Positions 8,196 to 16,785 of a stretch of 64,000 bases of DNA are shown here, one piece after another. The notes under the pieces were generated by a model that was given only the letters and a program-made list of their open reading frames with translations, was not told the DNA's origin and made no database searches. Every line of letters begins with the position of its first letter. Position 1 is the first letter of the stretch. The stretch covers positions 1 through 64,000 of the forward strand of contig NZ_JABUBU010000017.1 in the NCBI RefSeq assembly GCF_019834675.1, written 5' to 3'. The position numbers and the translations under genes were made by a program. This DNA comes from Rhodococcoides corynebacterioides. Its GTDB lineage: Bacteria; Actinomycetota; Actinomycetes; Mycobacteriales; Mycobacteriaceae.

Positions 8196-8447
8196 TCACC
8201 AACTCTCGACGGACGTGAAGCCGTCCTGGATCGCGCGTGCGAACAGGGCGGCTTTCGTCTGTGCCGGGCGGCCCACCGCCTCGTACTTCGCCCGTACTCG
8301 CGTGATGTGGGTGTGCACGGTGCACGGCGCGATGTAGAGGGCTCGCGCCGTGTCGGTCTTCGAGTCGGCCGCGAACCACGCGAGAAGGACTTCGACCTCA
8401 CGATCGCTGAGGGACGGAATCGCGGCGGGATCCGCAGGCTGGCGCAT
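8196..8447 (-). CDS. Short LuxR-type HTH regulator, copy 1
   Basis: An 83-residue protein that is little more than a LuxR/GerE helix-turn-helix: LSDREVEVLLAWF, then TARALYIAPCTVHTHITRV, then KYEAVGRPAQTKAAL. It has no receiver or sensor domain. It is clearly paralogous to the protein at 12348-12629, and the two bracket the nSTAND-WD40 gene. It is divergent from that gene (105-bp gap) and convergent with the TerC gene, 4 bp away. The start is the ATG at 8445-8447. No strong RBS is visible, and a longer frame upstream is a shadow. It probably binds DNA in the divergent promoter region; its target is unproven. Confidence 0.78.
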   Translation of the reverse strand: MRQPADPAAIPSLSDREVEVLLAWFAADSKTDTARALYIAPCTVHTHITRVRAKYEAVGRPAQTKAALFARAIQDGFTSVESW

Positions 8448-8539
8448 GGTCTCGATGCTCGTTGCGCGCTGGTCCCGCGACCAGCCGAGGCGCGGTGTCC
8501 GAACGAACTCCGAACGCGCATCCGCCGCCGACCTGCGCC

Positions 8540-8545
8540 TAGAGT
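8540..8545 (+). promoter_or_regulatory. Leaderless promoter -10 (TAGAGT) of the nSTAND-WD40 gene
   Basis: TAGAGT is followed by exactly 7 nt and then the ATG at 8553. There is no Shine-Dalgarno sequence. This pattern decides the start of the large protein and implies a leaderless mRNA. Confidence 0.55.
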
Positions 8546-8552
8546 CGGCGAC

Positions 8553-11500
8553 ATGAGCTGGGGGGCCGGGCGGGATCCGGGGGCAGTGCAGTCGCGGGAG
8601 GACCTCGCGGACGCCCTGCGGGGCCTGCGGGAGTCGAGCGGGGTCACCGTGCGGGCGATCGCCGACCGCGCCGACGTCCGCCTGGCGACGGTGGGCGGCT
8701 GGTTCAGTGGCAAGCACGTTCCGACGCCGAGCAACCAGGACTCCTTCCGTCGCGTGCTCGATGCGTGCGGGGTCGCCCCCGACGACGCCGACGCCTGGTG
8801 GGCGGCGGTGCTGCGCGTGCGGCGGGCGACCCAGCGGCGGGCGGCGGCGACGCCCTACCGAGGTCTCGCGGCCTTCTCCGTCGATGACTCCCGGTGGTTC
8901 CACGGCCGCGCGGACGAGACCGACGCGCTGCTCGACCGGGTTCGGCTGCTGACCGGCGGAGGAATCCTCGCCGTGGTCGGAGCGTCCGGTGCCGGGAAGT
9001 CGTCGCTGCTGTCGGCCGGCCTGCTCGCGCGGATCGAGCGCGGCGACCTCGGTGCGCGGACGGCGGTGCGCACCACGCCGTCGCGCCTCCGGGATCTCCA
9101 CGACCTCCGGGACCTGCGCGACCTCGATGCGCGTCCGGACGTCGTCGTGATCGACCAGGCCGAGGAACTGTGGGGCGAGGCGTTCGACGCGAGCGAGCGC
9201 CGGCGCTACCTCGACCGCCTCGAGAACCTGACCACCGACGCCGATCACCCCGTGGTGGCGGTCGTGGCGCTGCGCGCGGACTTCTACGCGTCCGCCCTGA
9301 CCGAGCCGACGATGGCGGCCGTGCTCTCGTCGGGTCCGCTGGTCGTCGGGCCGCTCGACGAGCAGCGGGTGCGTCGGGTGATCACCGCTCCCGCCGAGAC
9401 CGCCGGCGCCCGCTTCGACCCCGCGCTGGTCGACGTGCTGCTCGCGGAACTGGGTGTGCGATCGCAGCAGGGACTGTCGCCGTCGACGCTCCCCCTGCTC
9501 TCGCACGTCCTTCTCGCGACCTGGGAGCGCGCGCGCACGTCCGTGTTGTCCGTCGCGGACTATCGGGCGACCGGGGGGATCGCCGCGGCGGTCGAGCAGA
9601 CGGCGGAAGCGGTGCTCGGCGCCTACGACGCCGACGAGCGGGCCGTCGCCGAGCGTCTGCTCCTGCGACTGGTGGACCTCGACGGCCCGACCGTGACGCG
9701 TCGTCTCGTCCCCCTCGCCGAGGTAGGGGCCGTCGCCGCCGAGGTGGTCGACGATCTCACCGACGCCAGGTTGCTGACGGTCGACGAGCAGTTCGTGTCC
9801 ATCACCCACGAGGCGTTGGTGACCACGTGGCCGAGGTTCGCGGAACTGATCGACGCCCACCGGGCGTGGGTGGTGCATCACCGCACGCTGACGCAGTACG
9901 CGCGCGGATGGGACGAGACGGGCCGCGATCGTGGCGAGCTGTTGAGCGAGACGCGGTCGGCGCTGTACGAGTCGCTGCTCGCCACCGGCGGGCGTCGCGA
10001 GCACCTCAACGCGCTCGAGACGGAGTACGTCACCGAATCGGCCGCCGAGCATCGCCGGACGGCCGACGCGCGTCGCCGACGGGCCCGGGTGCGGGCGGCG
10101 TTGACCTCGGCGCTGGCCGTGATGACGGTGCTGGCGGTGGCCGCGGCGACGCTCGCGGTGTCGGCGCGATCACGCGCGGTGTCCGAACGCAACGACGCGG
10201 TCGAGGCTCGGGCCGTCGCGGACGCGCGGGTCGTCCTCGCGCAGTCACGGCGACTCCGCGACCAGGATCCGGCACTGTCGGCGCAGTTGGCGGTGGCCGC
10301 GTACGAGATGGACCCGTCGTTCGACGCCCGGTCGGCGGTTCTGGACACCACGGCGTCGGCGGTCCCGACGCGCGTCGTCGGCCCGGCGGGTCCCACCCAG
10401 TCCGTGCTCGACGAGGCGGGACGCGTTCTGGCCGTGGGCTATTCCTCGGGTTCGGTGGACCTGTATCGCGGCGACCCCGACGACGAGAGCGCGTTCGCGC
10501 AGGCCCCGCCGTCGCGCGTGACCACCGACGCCGGGCCCGTGCAGTCCCTCGCGGTGGACGCGTCGGGAACGCGCGTCGCGGTCGGCAGCGCCACGCTCGT
10601 CGCCGTGTACGACGTCTCGGTGCGGGGCGGGCCGCGCAGGATCGCGACGCTCCCCCTCGACACGACGGCGCAGTCGATCGTGTTCCGGCCGGGAAGCGCC
10701 GAGCTGGCGGTGGGCACCGCGACGTCGACGGTGCTGCGGTGGTCGTACGAGACGCCGGCGCCGCCGACGCGACTGGACGTCCCCGGGGCCGGCAACACCG
10801 TCGTGGACTACACGCCGGACGGTCGTCGCCTCGTGGGGGCCGGGAACGGGCGCGCACTCACCGTGTGGGACACCGACTCGGGCGAGGCCCTGTTCGCCGT
10901 CCCGTTCGACGGCTCCACCTACCGCTATCTCGATCTCGACGTGGCGCCGGACGGAACGACGCTGGCGGCGGGGACCACCGGGCGAGAGGTCCGGCGGTGG
11001 ACGCTCGGCGGCGACGGCAGGCTCACCGACCTCGCGCCCCTGGGACAGTTCGGCAGCTACGTCACGACGGTCGCCTTCGATCGCACCGGGCAGTTCTTCG
11101 CCGCGGGCAGCTCGGACGCGTCGACGGTCGTGTGGAACGCGCGCACCGACGACGAGGTGGCGACTCTCCCCGGTCCGGCGGTGGTCGGCAGCGTCGCGTT
11201 CGGCGGCACCGGATCGCTGATCACGTCCGACGGAGGTGGGACCACCCGGCGATGGCGCGTCCCCGGTCCCGACCTGCCGGGGCCGACGGCCAGCGTCTTC
11301 ACCCTGGTCCACCGGCAGGGTGGCCCGTCGGTGCTCGCCGGTGTCGGACAGCGCGGAGACGGCGCCGTGGTGTGGCGGGCCGGGGCCGGTGGCGTCGAGC
11401 CGACGCCGGCGACGCTGCGTCCCGGTCCGGGGGTGGTGTACACCGGTGCGTCGGCGCTGAGCTGGGACAGCTCGACGGCGGTGGTCGGCACGAGCACCGG

Positions 11501-12329
11501 TGGCGTCGAGACGTGGGACGTCACCGATCCCGCCCGCCCGGTGCGGCTCGGCGCGATCGACGGCGTGGTGCCCCTGCTGGTCGGCGGTCTCGCGTTCACC
11601 GCCGACGACCGGTATCTGCTCCTCTCGCAGCAGGACGCGCCCGACGTCGCGGTCCTCGATCTGGCCGATCCCGCCGCCCCGCGCGCCGTGTCGACGTTCA
11701 CGGTGACCGGTCTGCCGTCGCTGTCGATCTTCCGGACGGACCGCGCGGTCGTGCACGTCGCCACGTCGGCCGCTGCCGTCGAGACGTGGGACCTGACGGA
11801 TCCGCTCCGCCCGGTGCGGATCGGACAGCTGACGGGATTGCCGGCCGCGGGCAACGCGGTCGCGCTGTCGGCGGACCGGTCGGTGCTGGCCGTCGGCACC
11901 GCGGACGGAACCGTCACCCTCGTCGATGCCACCGATCCGGCGCAGTTGCGGGTGCTCGGCACGACCGGCGCCGACACCGAGGTGTACTCGCTGGCGTTCG
12001 ATGCCGACGACGGACGCCTGGTGGGGGGCACGTCGATCGACTCGGCGTGGATCTGGGACGTGCGCGATCCGACCGCGCCGCAGCCCTTCGCCGCCCTGAG
12101 CGCGACCGGGGAGCGGGTCTACGACGCGGTCTTCGTGGGTGCCGACACCGTGGTGGCGGGCGGGGTCGGTGGCACCGTGCGGCAGTGGACGATCGATCCC
12201 GAGGCCGCGATCGAGAACCTCTGTGCGCGAGCGGGAACGCTGGTCACCGAGCCCGAGTGGGCGGGCCTGCTGCCGGGCGTGGACTACGCCCCGCCGTGCG
12301 GCCGAGGAGCGCTCCGCTCCCCCCGCTGA
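8553..12329 (+). CDS. HTH - nSTAND ATPase - TM - WD40-like beta-propeller protein
   Basis: A 1258-residue multidomain protein. Residues about 12-75 are an XRE-type helix-turn-helix. PYRGLAAFSVDD (101-112) is the typical entry to an nSTAND NTPase, followed by Walker A GASGAGKSS (143-151) and Walker B DVVVIDQAEELW (196-207). One hydrophobic helix spans about 513-537. From about 600 to 1240 there are repeated WD40-like beta-propeller blades (motifs such as LTVWDTDSG and VETWDVTDP). Such proteins couple ligand sensing by the propeller to NTPase signalling, and are known as conflict or antiphage candidates and as regulators in multicellular actinobacteria. Between Walker A and B an RDL-rich stretch (178-192) looks internally duplicated. 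It is flanked by two paralogous LuxR proteins. No effector domain is recognisable. Confidence 0.85.
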   Translation: MSWGAGRDPGAVQSREDLADALRGLRESSGVTVRAIADRADVRLATVGGWFSGKHVPTPSNQDSFRRVLDACGVAPDDADAWWAAVLRVRRATQRRAAATPYRGLAAFSVDDSRWFHGRADETDALLDRVRLLTGGGILAVVGASGAGKSSLLSAGLLARIERGDLGARTAVRTTPSRLRDLHDLRDLRDLDARPDVVVIDQAEELWGEAFDASERRRYLDRLENLTTDADHPVVAVVALRADFYASALTEPTMAAVLSSGPLVVGPLDEQRVRRVITAPAETAGARFDPALVDVLLAELGVRSQQGLSPSTLPLLSHVLLATWERARTSVLSVADYRATGGIAAAVEQTAEAVLGAYDADERAVAERLLLRLVDLDGPTVTRRLVPLAEVGAVAAEVVDDLTDARLLTVDEQFVSITHEALVTTWPRFAELIDAHRAWVVHHRTLTQYARGWDETGRDRGELLSETRSALYESLLATGGRREHLNALETEYVTESAAEHRRTADARRRRARVRAALTSALAVMTVLAVAAATLAVSARSRAVSERNDAVEARAVADARVVLAQSRRLRDQDPALSAQLAVAAYEMDPSFDARSAVLDTTASAVPTRVVGPAGPTQSVLDEAGRVLAVGYSSGSVDLYRGDPDDESAFAQAPPSRVTTDAGPVQSLAVDASGTRVAVGSATLVAVYDVSVRGGPRRIATLPLDTTAQSIVFRPGSAELAVGTATSTVLRWSYETPAPPTRLDVPGAGNTVVDYTPDGRRLVGAGNGRALTVWDTDSGEALFAVPFDGSTYRYLDLDVAPDGTTLAAGTTGREVRRWTLGGDGRLTDLAPLGQFGSYVTTVAFDRTGQFFAAGSSDASTVVWNARTDDEVATLPGPAVVGSVAFGGTGSLITSDGGGTTRRWRVPGPDLPGPTASVFTLVHRQGGPSVLAGVGQRGDGAVVWRAGAGGVEPTPATLRPGPGVVYTGASALSWDSSTAVVGTSTGGVETWDVTDPARPVRLGAIDGVVPLLVGGLAFTADDRYLLLSQQDAPDVAVLDLADPAAPRAVSTFTVTGLPSLSIFRTDRAVVHVATSAAAVETWDLTDPLRPVRIGQLTGLPAAGNAVALSADRSVLAVGTADGTVTLVDATDPAQLRVLGTTGADTEVYSLAFDADDGRLVGGTSIDSAWIWDVRDPTAPQPFAALSATGERVYDAVFVGADTVVAGGVGGTVRQWTIDPEAAIENLCARAGTLVTEPEWAGLLPGVDYAPPCGRGALRSPR

Positions 12330-12347
12330 CCGGTCGATCCGCCCGGG

Positions 12348-12629
12348 CTACAGGTCGGTCAGGGCGACGATGTCGTCCTGCAGCGCCCGCGCCACCAGGG
12401 ACGCCTTGGTCGGCGCGGGACGCCCGACGGCCGCGTACTTCTGACGGATCCGGGTCAGGTGCGTGTTGACCGTTCCGAGGGACAGGTAGAGGGTCCGCGC
12501 GACAGCGGGTTTGGAATCGCTGCGGAACCAGGCGAGGAGAACCTCGATCTCGCGTGCGGTGAGTTTCGGTCGAGAGGTGAGCGCCGTGATGTCGGCTGCT
12601 GGCGGTCGATCGAAGACGAGTGTGGCCAT
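12348..12629 (-). CDS. Short LuxR-type HTH regulator, copy 2
   Basis: A 93-residue stand-alone LuxR HTH (LTAREIEVLLAWF ... GTVNTHLTRIRQKYAAVGRP ... TKASLVARALQD), closely similar along its whole length to the 8196-8447 protein. It has a short N-terminal extension and no sensor domain. The ATG start at 12629 has GGAGG upstream. It is convergent with the nSTAND-WD40 gene (18-bp gap). The pair probably arose by duplication around, or together with, the NTPase gene. A DNA-binding role is inferred from the fold. Confidence 0.82.
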   Translation of the reverse strand: MATLVFDRPPAADITALTSRPKLTAREIEVLLAWFRSDSKPAVARTLYLSLGTVNTHLTRIRQKYAAVGRPAPTKASLVARALQDDIVALTDL

Positions 12630-12680
12630 GAGTCACGCCTCCATGCCGGCACGCCTCCCCCGACGAGACGCGTATCCGAA

Positions 12681-12700
12681 AACCGGGCGATTGCCCGGTT
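12681..12700 (-). terminator. Rho-independent-type terminator after the GNAT gene
   Basis: AACCGGGC and GCCCGGTT form a perfect 8-bp stem with a 4-nt loop. On the minus strand it is followed by TTCGG after the paired TT. It lies 7 bp beyond the GNAT stop, which it would terminate. Confidence 0.7.
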
Positions 12701-12707
12701 CGCAGAA

Positions 12708-13331
12708 TCATGGCATCGGAACGGTTGGTCTGTCACCATTTCTGGGCCGGTCAAACCGATTTCGCACCTTTTCATTCAATCGAATGCATGCGTCCGGCCA
12801 GTCGTCGTCGGTCATCGCGAAGAGCGCGGTGGTGCGCCACGACCCGTCGGACCGTTGCCGATGTTTACGAAGCAGTCCCTCGAACTGCGCGCCCAGCCCA
12901 AGAATTGCGGCGCGGGATTGGGCATTGTGTTCGTCGGTGTGCCATTCCACGCGCACTGCGCCGCGGCTGAACGCGCGGTCCAGCAACAGCACCTTGGCCT
13001 CCGGATTGACCGCGGTGCCCTGCACCGTCGTCGAGAGCCAGGTGTAGCCGATCGCGAGACTCCGGTGAGCCGGGTCGATCAGGTAGTACGACGTCGTGCC
13101 CACGGGGGTGCCGTCCGCGGTGCGTTGGAGGAAGGGCTGCCGGGTCGGGTCGGCCAGCGCCGCCTCGATGTAGGCGGCGGCGTCGTCGGGCGTCCTGATC
13201 GGTGCGCTGGTCCACCGGAAGATGCGCTCGTCGTCGGCGGCCGCGACGAGGTCGTCGACGTGCCCGTCGGTCAGCGGTTCCAGAACGACGTGCGTCCCCC
13301 GCAACGTCTCGTGCTCGATCCAGTCGCTCAT
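12708..13331 (-). CDS. GNAT-family N-acetyltransferase (RimJ/RimL-like)
   Basis: A 207-residue acetyltransferase of the group with an N-terminal LRGTHVVLEPLTDGHVDDL strand-helix. A central strand reads SLAIGYTWLSTTVQGT, and the segment EWHTDEHNAQSRAAILGLGA (about 152-171) is the usual acceptor/CoA region of RimL-like enzymes. It probably acetylates a protein N-terminus or a small amine. The ATG at 13331 overlaps the stop of the upstream GT87-like gene (ATGA), so they form a two-gene operon ended by the hairpin at 12681. The family is confident; the substrate is unknown. Confidence 0.85.
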   Translation of the reverse strand: MSDWIEHETLRGTHVVLEPLTDGHVDDLVAAADDERIFRWTSAPIRTPDDAAAYIEAALADPTRQPFLQRTADGTPVGTTSYYLIDPAHRSLAIGYTWLSTTVQGTAVNPEAKVLLLDRAFSRGAVRVEWHTDEHNAQSRAAILGLGAQFEGLLRKHRQRSDGSWRTTALFAMTDDDWPDACIRLNEKVRNRFDRPRNGDRPTVPMP

Positions 13332-14686
13332 GCCGGTACCTCCTCCGATTCGAGCCGTCGCGCGGTCGGCCGTGCGCGGCGAGTGGTGGGCGTCCGGACC
13401 GCCGCGCGGGCGAAGACGACCAGCAGGACCAGCAGCAGCGCGGTGCGCGCCCACACGCCGAGCACCACCAGGCTCTCCTCCGCCGACGCGTCGGTGCCGG
13501 CGGCGAGGGCCGCGAACCAGCGGAAGACGCCCACGCCCACGACGACGTCCGTCATCAGATAGGCACCGACCACCTGCCAGGGCACGCGGAGGAGCACGAA
13601 GAACGGCAGGATCCACAGGGTGTACTGCGGGGAATGGACCTTGTGGAAGAGCAGGAACCCCGTGAGCATCACCGCGCTGGTCTGCACCCACGGGTACGTC
13701 CCGACGACGGCGAGTCGACGACGGCCGAACCACAGCGCGCCGGCGAAGGACAGCAGGACCAGGACGGGGGAGAGCAGGTCGACCGCCGACTGGAAGGCGG
13801 CGTCGGCCGCCGTGCTCACCTCGGGTGTCGCGCCGGGGGTCTCGAAGAGATACCGCACGCCCCAGTACCAGACGGAGTTGGTGGTGATGTCCACCCGGCG
13901 CAGTCCCTGGAAGGCGAACGACGCCCGCCATCCGTCGAAGCCGACGACGGCGAACGGCACGTTGATCGCCCCCACCGTGGCCCCGGCCGCGGCGAGGACG
14001 CCCAGCGCGCCGCGCACGTCGCGTCGGCCCGTGCTCGCGTTCGCGTACAGGACGTGGGCCGCCAGCGGGAGCACGAACGCGCCCGGGTAGAGCTTGAGGC
14101 AGAAGCCGATCCCGAGCAGCACGGCGGCGACCACCGCGCGCACCCGCAGCGGGAGTCGCGTCGCCATCACCGCGACCGCGCCGACCGTCGTTGCGACGAC
14201 GGGAAGTTCCCAGTTGTGGAACGCGTACAGCACCAGCGCGGGACTGGCGGACCAGATCAGCGCGACGCGGCCGGTCAGGCGGCCGAGCATCCACGCCGTC
14301 ACCGCGCCGAACGGGGCCAGCAGGACCGCCGACCACGCCAGGAACTCCGCGTCGGTGTGACTGCCCAGGGCGCCGAGCCACATCAGCAGCCCGCTGAGCA
14401 CCGGGTACTCGACGGTGCCGCCGGTCAGGGTGCCGTCGGGTGCGATCGCCCCACCGACGTAGGGGAACAGGTGCTGGTCGATGCCCCGATCCAGCCAGAG
14501 GAACTGGATGTCGGAATAGCAGACGGTGGCGTCCTTGATGCGGTCGAACGCCTCGCTACGCCCGGCGGCGTCGAAGGGCGGACCCGCGCACCGCGCCTTG
14601 TTGAGATACCCGAGCGCCATCGTGACCAGGGCGACGAGCGTGACCGACGCGGCCACGAGCGGACTCGCGCGGCGACCGGTCTCCAT
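13328..14686 (-). CDS. GT87-like polyprenol-phosphate-sugar membrane transferase
   Basis: A 452-residue integral membrane protein with about 10-12 hydrophobic helices. It belongs to the DUF2029/GT87-type GT-C group, which uses polyprenyl-phosphate sugars on the outer face of the membrane to build mannosylated cell-envelope glycans. A periplasmic loop (about 31-90) carries conserved-looking acidic residues (YSDIQFLW, VEYPVLSG). The segment HKVHSPQYTLWILPFF near the C-terminus is typical. A homologous membrane protein precedes rpsF in mycobacteria (Rv0051), so synteny supports the call. A -10 hexamer TAGGGT lies 6 nt before the ATG (leaderless). The exact sugar substrate is not deducible. Confidence 0.8.
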   Translation of the reverse strand: METGRRASPLVAASVTLVALVTMALGYLNKARCAGPPFDAAGRSEAFDRIKDATVCYSDIQFLWLDRGIDQHLFPYVGGAIAPDGTLTGGTVEYPVLSGLLMWLGALGSHTDAEFLAWSAVLLAPFGAVTAWMLGRLTGRVALIWSASPALVLYAFHNWELPVVATTVGAVAVMATRLPLRVRAVVAAVLLGIGFCLKLYPGAFVLPLAAHVLYANASTGRRDVRGALGVLAAAGATVGAINVPFAVVGFDGWRASFAFQGLRRVDITTNSVWYWGVRYLFETPGATPEVSTAADAAFQSAVDLLSPVLVLLSFAGALWFGRRRLAVVGTYPWVQTSAVMLTGFLLFHKVHSPQYTLWILPFFVLLRVPWQVVGAYLMTDVVVGVGVFRWFAALAAGTDASAEESLVVLGVWARTALLLVLLVVFARAAVRTPTTRRARPTARRLESEEVPA

Positions 14687-14692
14687 GACCTC

Positions 14693-14698
14693 ACCCTA
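14693..14698 (-). promoter_or_regulatory. Leaderless promoter -10 (TAGGGT) of the GT87-like gene
   Basis: Read on the minus strand, TAGGGT is followed by 6 nt and then the ATG at 14686. The spacing fits transcription initiating at the start codon. Confidence 0.5.
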
Positions 14699-14789
14699 GG
14701 GCGGGGGTGGGCGGGGCGCTCGGGCGGGATTTCGTCGGCGGTGGGTGCGGAAGGTACCCTGGGCAGGTTGCTGACGCAACGACCCTCCT

Positions 14790-14833
14790 GTCACGGATCG
14801 TCCGTGACCGTTTCACAGTCCATAGGAGGTGAT
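14790..14833 (+). promoter_or_regulatory. rpsF leader hairpin and extended Shine-Dalgarno
   Basis: GTCACGGA (14790-14797) pairs perfectly with TCCGTGAC (14801-14808) across a 3-nt loop. A CCG follows in GACCGTTTC. The unusually long SD AGGAGGTGAT (14824-14833) sits 8 nt before the rpsF ATG. S6-S18 complexes autoregulate through a leader hairpin with a CCG element in many bacteria; this could be such an element. Confidence 0.45.
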
Positions 14834-14841
14834 GAGGTCTC

Positions 14842-15129
14842 ATGCGTCATTACGAACTGATGGTCATTCTCGACCCCAACCTGGACGAGCGCACCGTCGC
14901 CCCGTCGCTGGATACGTTCCTCAACGTCATCCGCAAGGACGGCGGCAAGATCGACAAGGTCGATGTGTGGGGTAAGCGCCGTCTCGCCTACGAGATCGAG
15001 AAGCACTCCGAAGGTATCTACGCCGTCATCGACATCGATGCCGAGCCTGCTTCGGTGTCCGAGCTCGATCGTCAGCTGGGCCTGAACGAGTCCGTTCTGC
15101 GCACCAAGGTTCTCCGCCGCGGCAAGTGA
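14842..15129 (+). CDS. rpsF: 30S ribosomal protein S6 (bS6)
   Basis: A 95-residue bS6, full length for actinobacteria. It begins [16 protein letters not shown] and carries the characteristic [19 protein letters not shown] (43-61). It binds S18 on the platform of the small subunit. It is the first gene of the conserved rpsF-ssb-rpsR-rplI cluster, preceded by an almost perfect anti-16S Shine-Dalgarno and a leader hairpin. Identification is certain from sequence and synteny. Confidence 0.98.
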   Translation: MRHYELMVILDPNLDERTVAPSLDTFLNVIRKDGGKIDKVDVWGKRRLAYEIEKHSEGIYAVIDIDAEPASVSELDRQLGLNESVLRTKVLRRGK

Positions 15130-15209
15130 CCTTCCTTGTCGGCGCCCGCCCCTAGGCTGGCGGCGGACACGACACTGCAGGCACTGACGAGGTACGAGAA
15201 AGAGGAATC

Positions 15210-15746
15210 ATGGCAGGCGAAACCGTCATCACCGTCGTCGGAAACCTGACGGCCGATCCCGAACTTCGATTCACCCCCGCCGGTGCGGCGGTCGCGAACT
15301 TCACCGTCGCGTCCACCCCCCGCACCTTCGATCGCCAGACCAACGAGTGGAAGGACGGCGACGCGCTGTTCCTCCGCTGCAACATCTGGCGTGAGGCAGC
15401 GGAGAACGTCGCCGAGTCCCTGACTCGCGGCGCTCGGGTGGTCGTCACGGGCCGGCTCCGGCAGCGTTCCTTCGAGACGCGTGAGGGTGAGAAGCGCACT
15501 GTCGTCGAACTCGAGGTCGACGAGGTCGGCCCTTCGCTCCGCTACGCGACGGCCAAGGTCAACAAGGTCAGTCGCGGTGGCGGCGGTGGCGGAGGCGGGT
15601 TCGGTTCCTCCGGTGGGTCGGGCGGATCGCCTCGTCCCGCGTCCGGTGGCAGCTCGCAGAACGACGATCCGTGGGGCAGCGCCCCGCAGGCATCGGGCTC
15701 GTTCGGTGGCGGCAACCGTGGCGGGGACGACGAACCGCCGTTCTGA
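15210..15746 (+). CDS. ssb: Single-stranded DNA-binding protein
   Basis: A 178-residue SSB. The OB fold covers about 1-112, starting [19 protein letters not shown] and including [18 protein letters not shown]. Next comes a long Gly/Ser-rich disordered linker (about 118-165). It ends in the acidic tip DDEPPF, which recruits DNA-repair and replication partners. The protein coats ssDNA in replication, recombination and repair. RBS AGAAAGAGG lies just upstream of the ATG. Its place between rpsF and rpsR is the standard actinobacterial arrangement. Confidence 0.97.
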   Translation: MAGETVITVVGNLTADPELRFTPAGAAVANFTVASTPRTFDRQTNEWKDGDALFLRCNIWREAAENVAESLTRGARVVVTGRLRQRSFETREGEKRTVVELEVDEVGPSLRYATAKVNKVSRGGGGGGGGFGSSGGSGGSPRPASGGSSQNDDPWGSAPQASGSFGGGNRGGDDEPPF

Positions 15747-15790
15747 CCGGCACCCCAACACACGCATCACATCTGATCTGGAGATCGACC

Positions 15791-16033
15791 ATGCCCAAAC
15801 CGCCGTTGCGCGACAAGGTGATCAAGAAGAAGGTCTGCGCCTTCTGCAAGGAAAAGAACACGTCCATCGACTACAAGGACACGACGCTGCTGCGTAAGTA
15901 CGTCAGCGATCGCGGCAAGATCCGCGCTCGTCGTGTCACCGGCAACTGCGTCCAGCATCAGCGGGACATCGCCATCGCAGTCAAGAACTCGCGTGAGGTG
16001 GCCCTGCTGCCCTACGCCGCGACTGCGCGATAA
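15791..16033 (+). CDS. rpsR: 30S ribosomal protein S18 (bS18), zinc-binding type
   Basis: An 80-residue bS18. It starts [14 protein letters not shown] at the ATG at 15791; a longer in-frame extension overlapping ssb is spurious. It has a CAFC pair plus the downstream Cys and His of GNCVQHQRD, which together look like a Zn-binding (C+) form. Actinobacteria of this group often carry a second, cysteine-free S18 paralogue elsewhere, expressed under zinc limitation. The core [19 protein letters not shown] is diagnostic. It partners S6 on the 30S platform and lies 15 bp before rplI. Confidence 0.97.
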   Translation: MPKPPLRDKVIKKKVCAFCKEKNTSIDYKDTTLLRKYVSDRGKIRARRVTGNCVQHQRDIAIAVKNSREVALLPYAATAR

Positions 16034-16048
16034 GGGGAAAGGGAAACC

Positions 16049-16504
16049 ATGAAGCTCATCCTCACCGCTGATGTCGACAACCTCGGTGCGCCCGGCGACA
16101 CCGTGGAGGTCAAGGACGGATACGGCCGCAACTACCTGCTGCCTCGCGGCCTGGCCATCGTGGCCACCCGCGGCGCGCAGAAGCAGGTCGACGGCATCCG
16201 TCGTGCGCAGGAAGCCCGCGCCGTGCGCGGACTCGACCACGCCAACGAGCTCAAGCAGGCCATCGAGGGCCTCGACTCGGTGTCGCTGACGGTGCGTACC
16301 GCCGGCGATTCGGGCAAGCTCTTCGGCTCGGTCACCGCCGCCGACGTCGCCGCCGCGCTCAAGTCCGCCGGTGGCCCCACCGTCGACAAGCGCAGCGTCG
16401 AGCTGCCGAAGTCGCACATCAAGTCCGTCGGCAAGCACCGCATCACGGTCGCGCTGCACCCCGACGTCACCGCTGCGTTCGACCTCGAGGTCACGGCCTC
16501 CTAG
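16049..16504 (+). CDS. rplI: 50S ribosomal protein L9 (bL9)
   Basis: A full-length 151-residue bL9. The N-terminal domain [17 protein letters not shown] ... [11 protein letters not shown] binds 23S rRNA. A long connecting helix is rich in charged residues. The C-terminal domain includes [13 protein letters not shown] (about 89-101). RBS GGGGAAAGGG precedes the ATG. It is the last gene of the rpsF cluster and is followed by a strong terminator hairpin. Confidence 0.97.
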   Translation: MKLILTADVDNLGAPGDTVEVKDGYGRNYLLPRGLAIVATRGAQKQVDGIRRAQEARAVRGLDHANELKQAIEGLDSVSLTVRTAGDSGKLFGSVTAADVAAALKSAGGPTVDKRSVELPKSHIKSVGKHRITVALHPDVTAAFDLEVTAS

Positions 16505-16522
16505 GTCCGCGCCCAGCGCTGC

Positions 16523-16563
16523 ACGACGCCCCGGTTCGCCTCCACGGCGGGCCGGGGCGTCGT
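16523..16563 (+). terminator. Terminator hairpin of the rpsF-rplI operon
   Basis: ACGACGCCCCGG (16523-16534) is perfectly complementary to CCGGGGCGTCGT (16552-16563), giving a 12-bp GC-rich stem with a 17-nt loop 18 bp after the rplI stop. There is no U-tract, as is usual in actinobacteria. Confidence 0.75.
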
Positions 16564-16776
16564 CGTGCCCGGACTAAGTCGCGAAAACGAGGCCAACGTT
16601 CGAATTCCGTCGGTGTGAGCCACGTCATGTTGATAACTCCGGTCCCGCGCGACCCGACACGCCCGAGTTGTCAACTCCCGTGGACACGCCGACGCCGAGT
16701 CGATCCCCAGGAAAGAAAGTTCATGAACAGCCTCTGACCTGCTGTTTCCACTGAAACTTTCTCGGTGCTCCCCAGG

Positions 16777-16785
16777 TTGTCCACA
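16777..16785 (+). promoter_or_regulatory. DnaA box upstream of dnaB
   Basis: TTGTCCACA is an exact match to the actinobacterial DnaA box. It is isolated, so it more likely serves DnaA-mediated regulation of dnaB than origin function. Confidence 0.5.
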
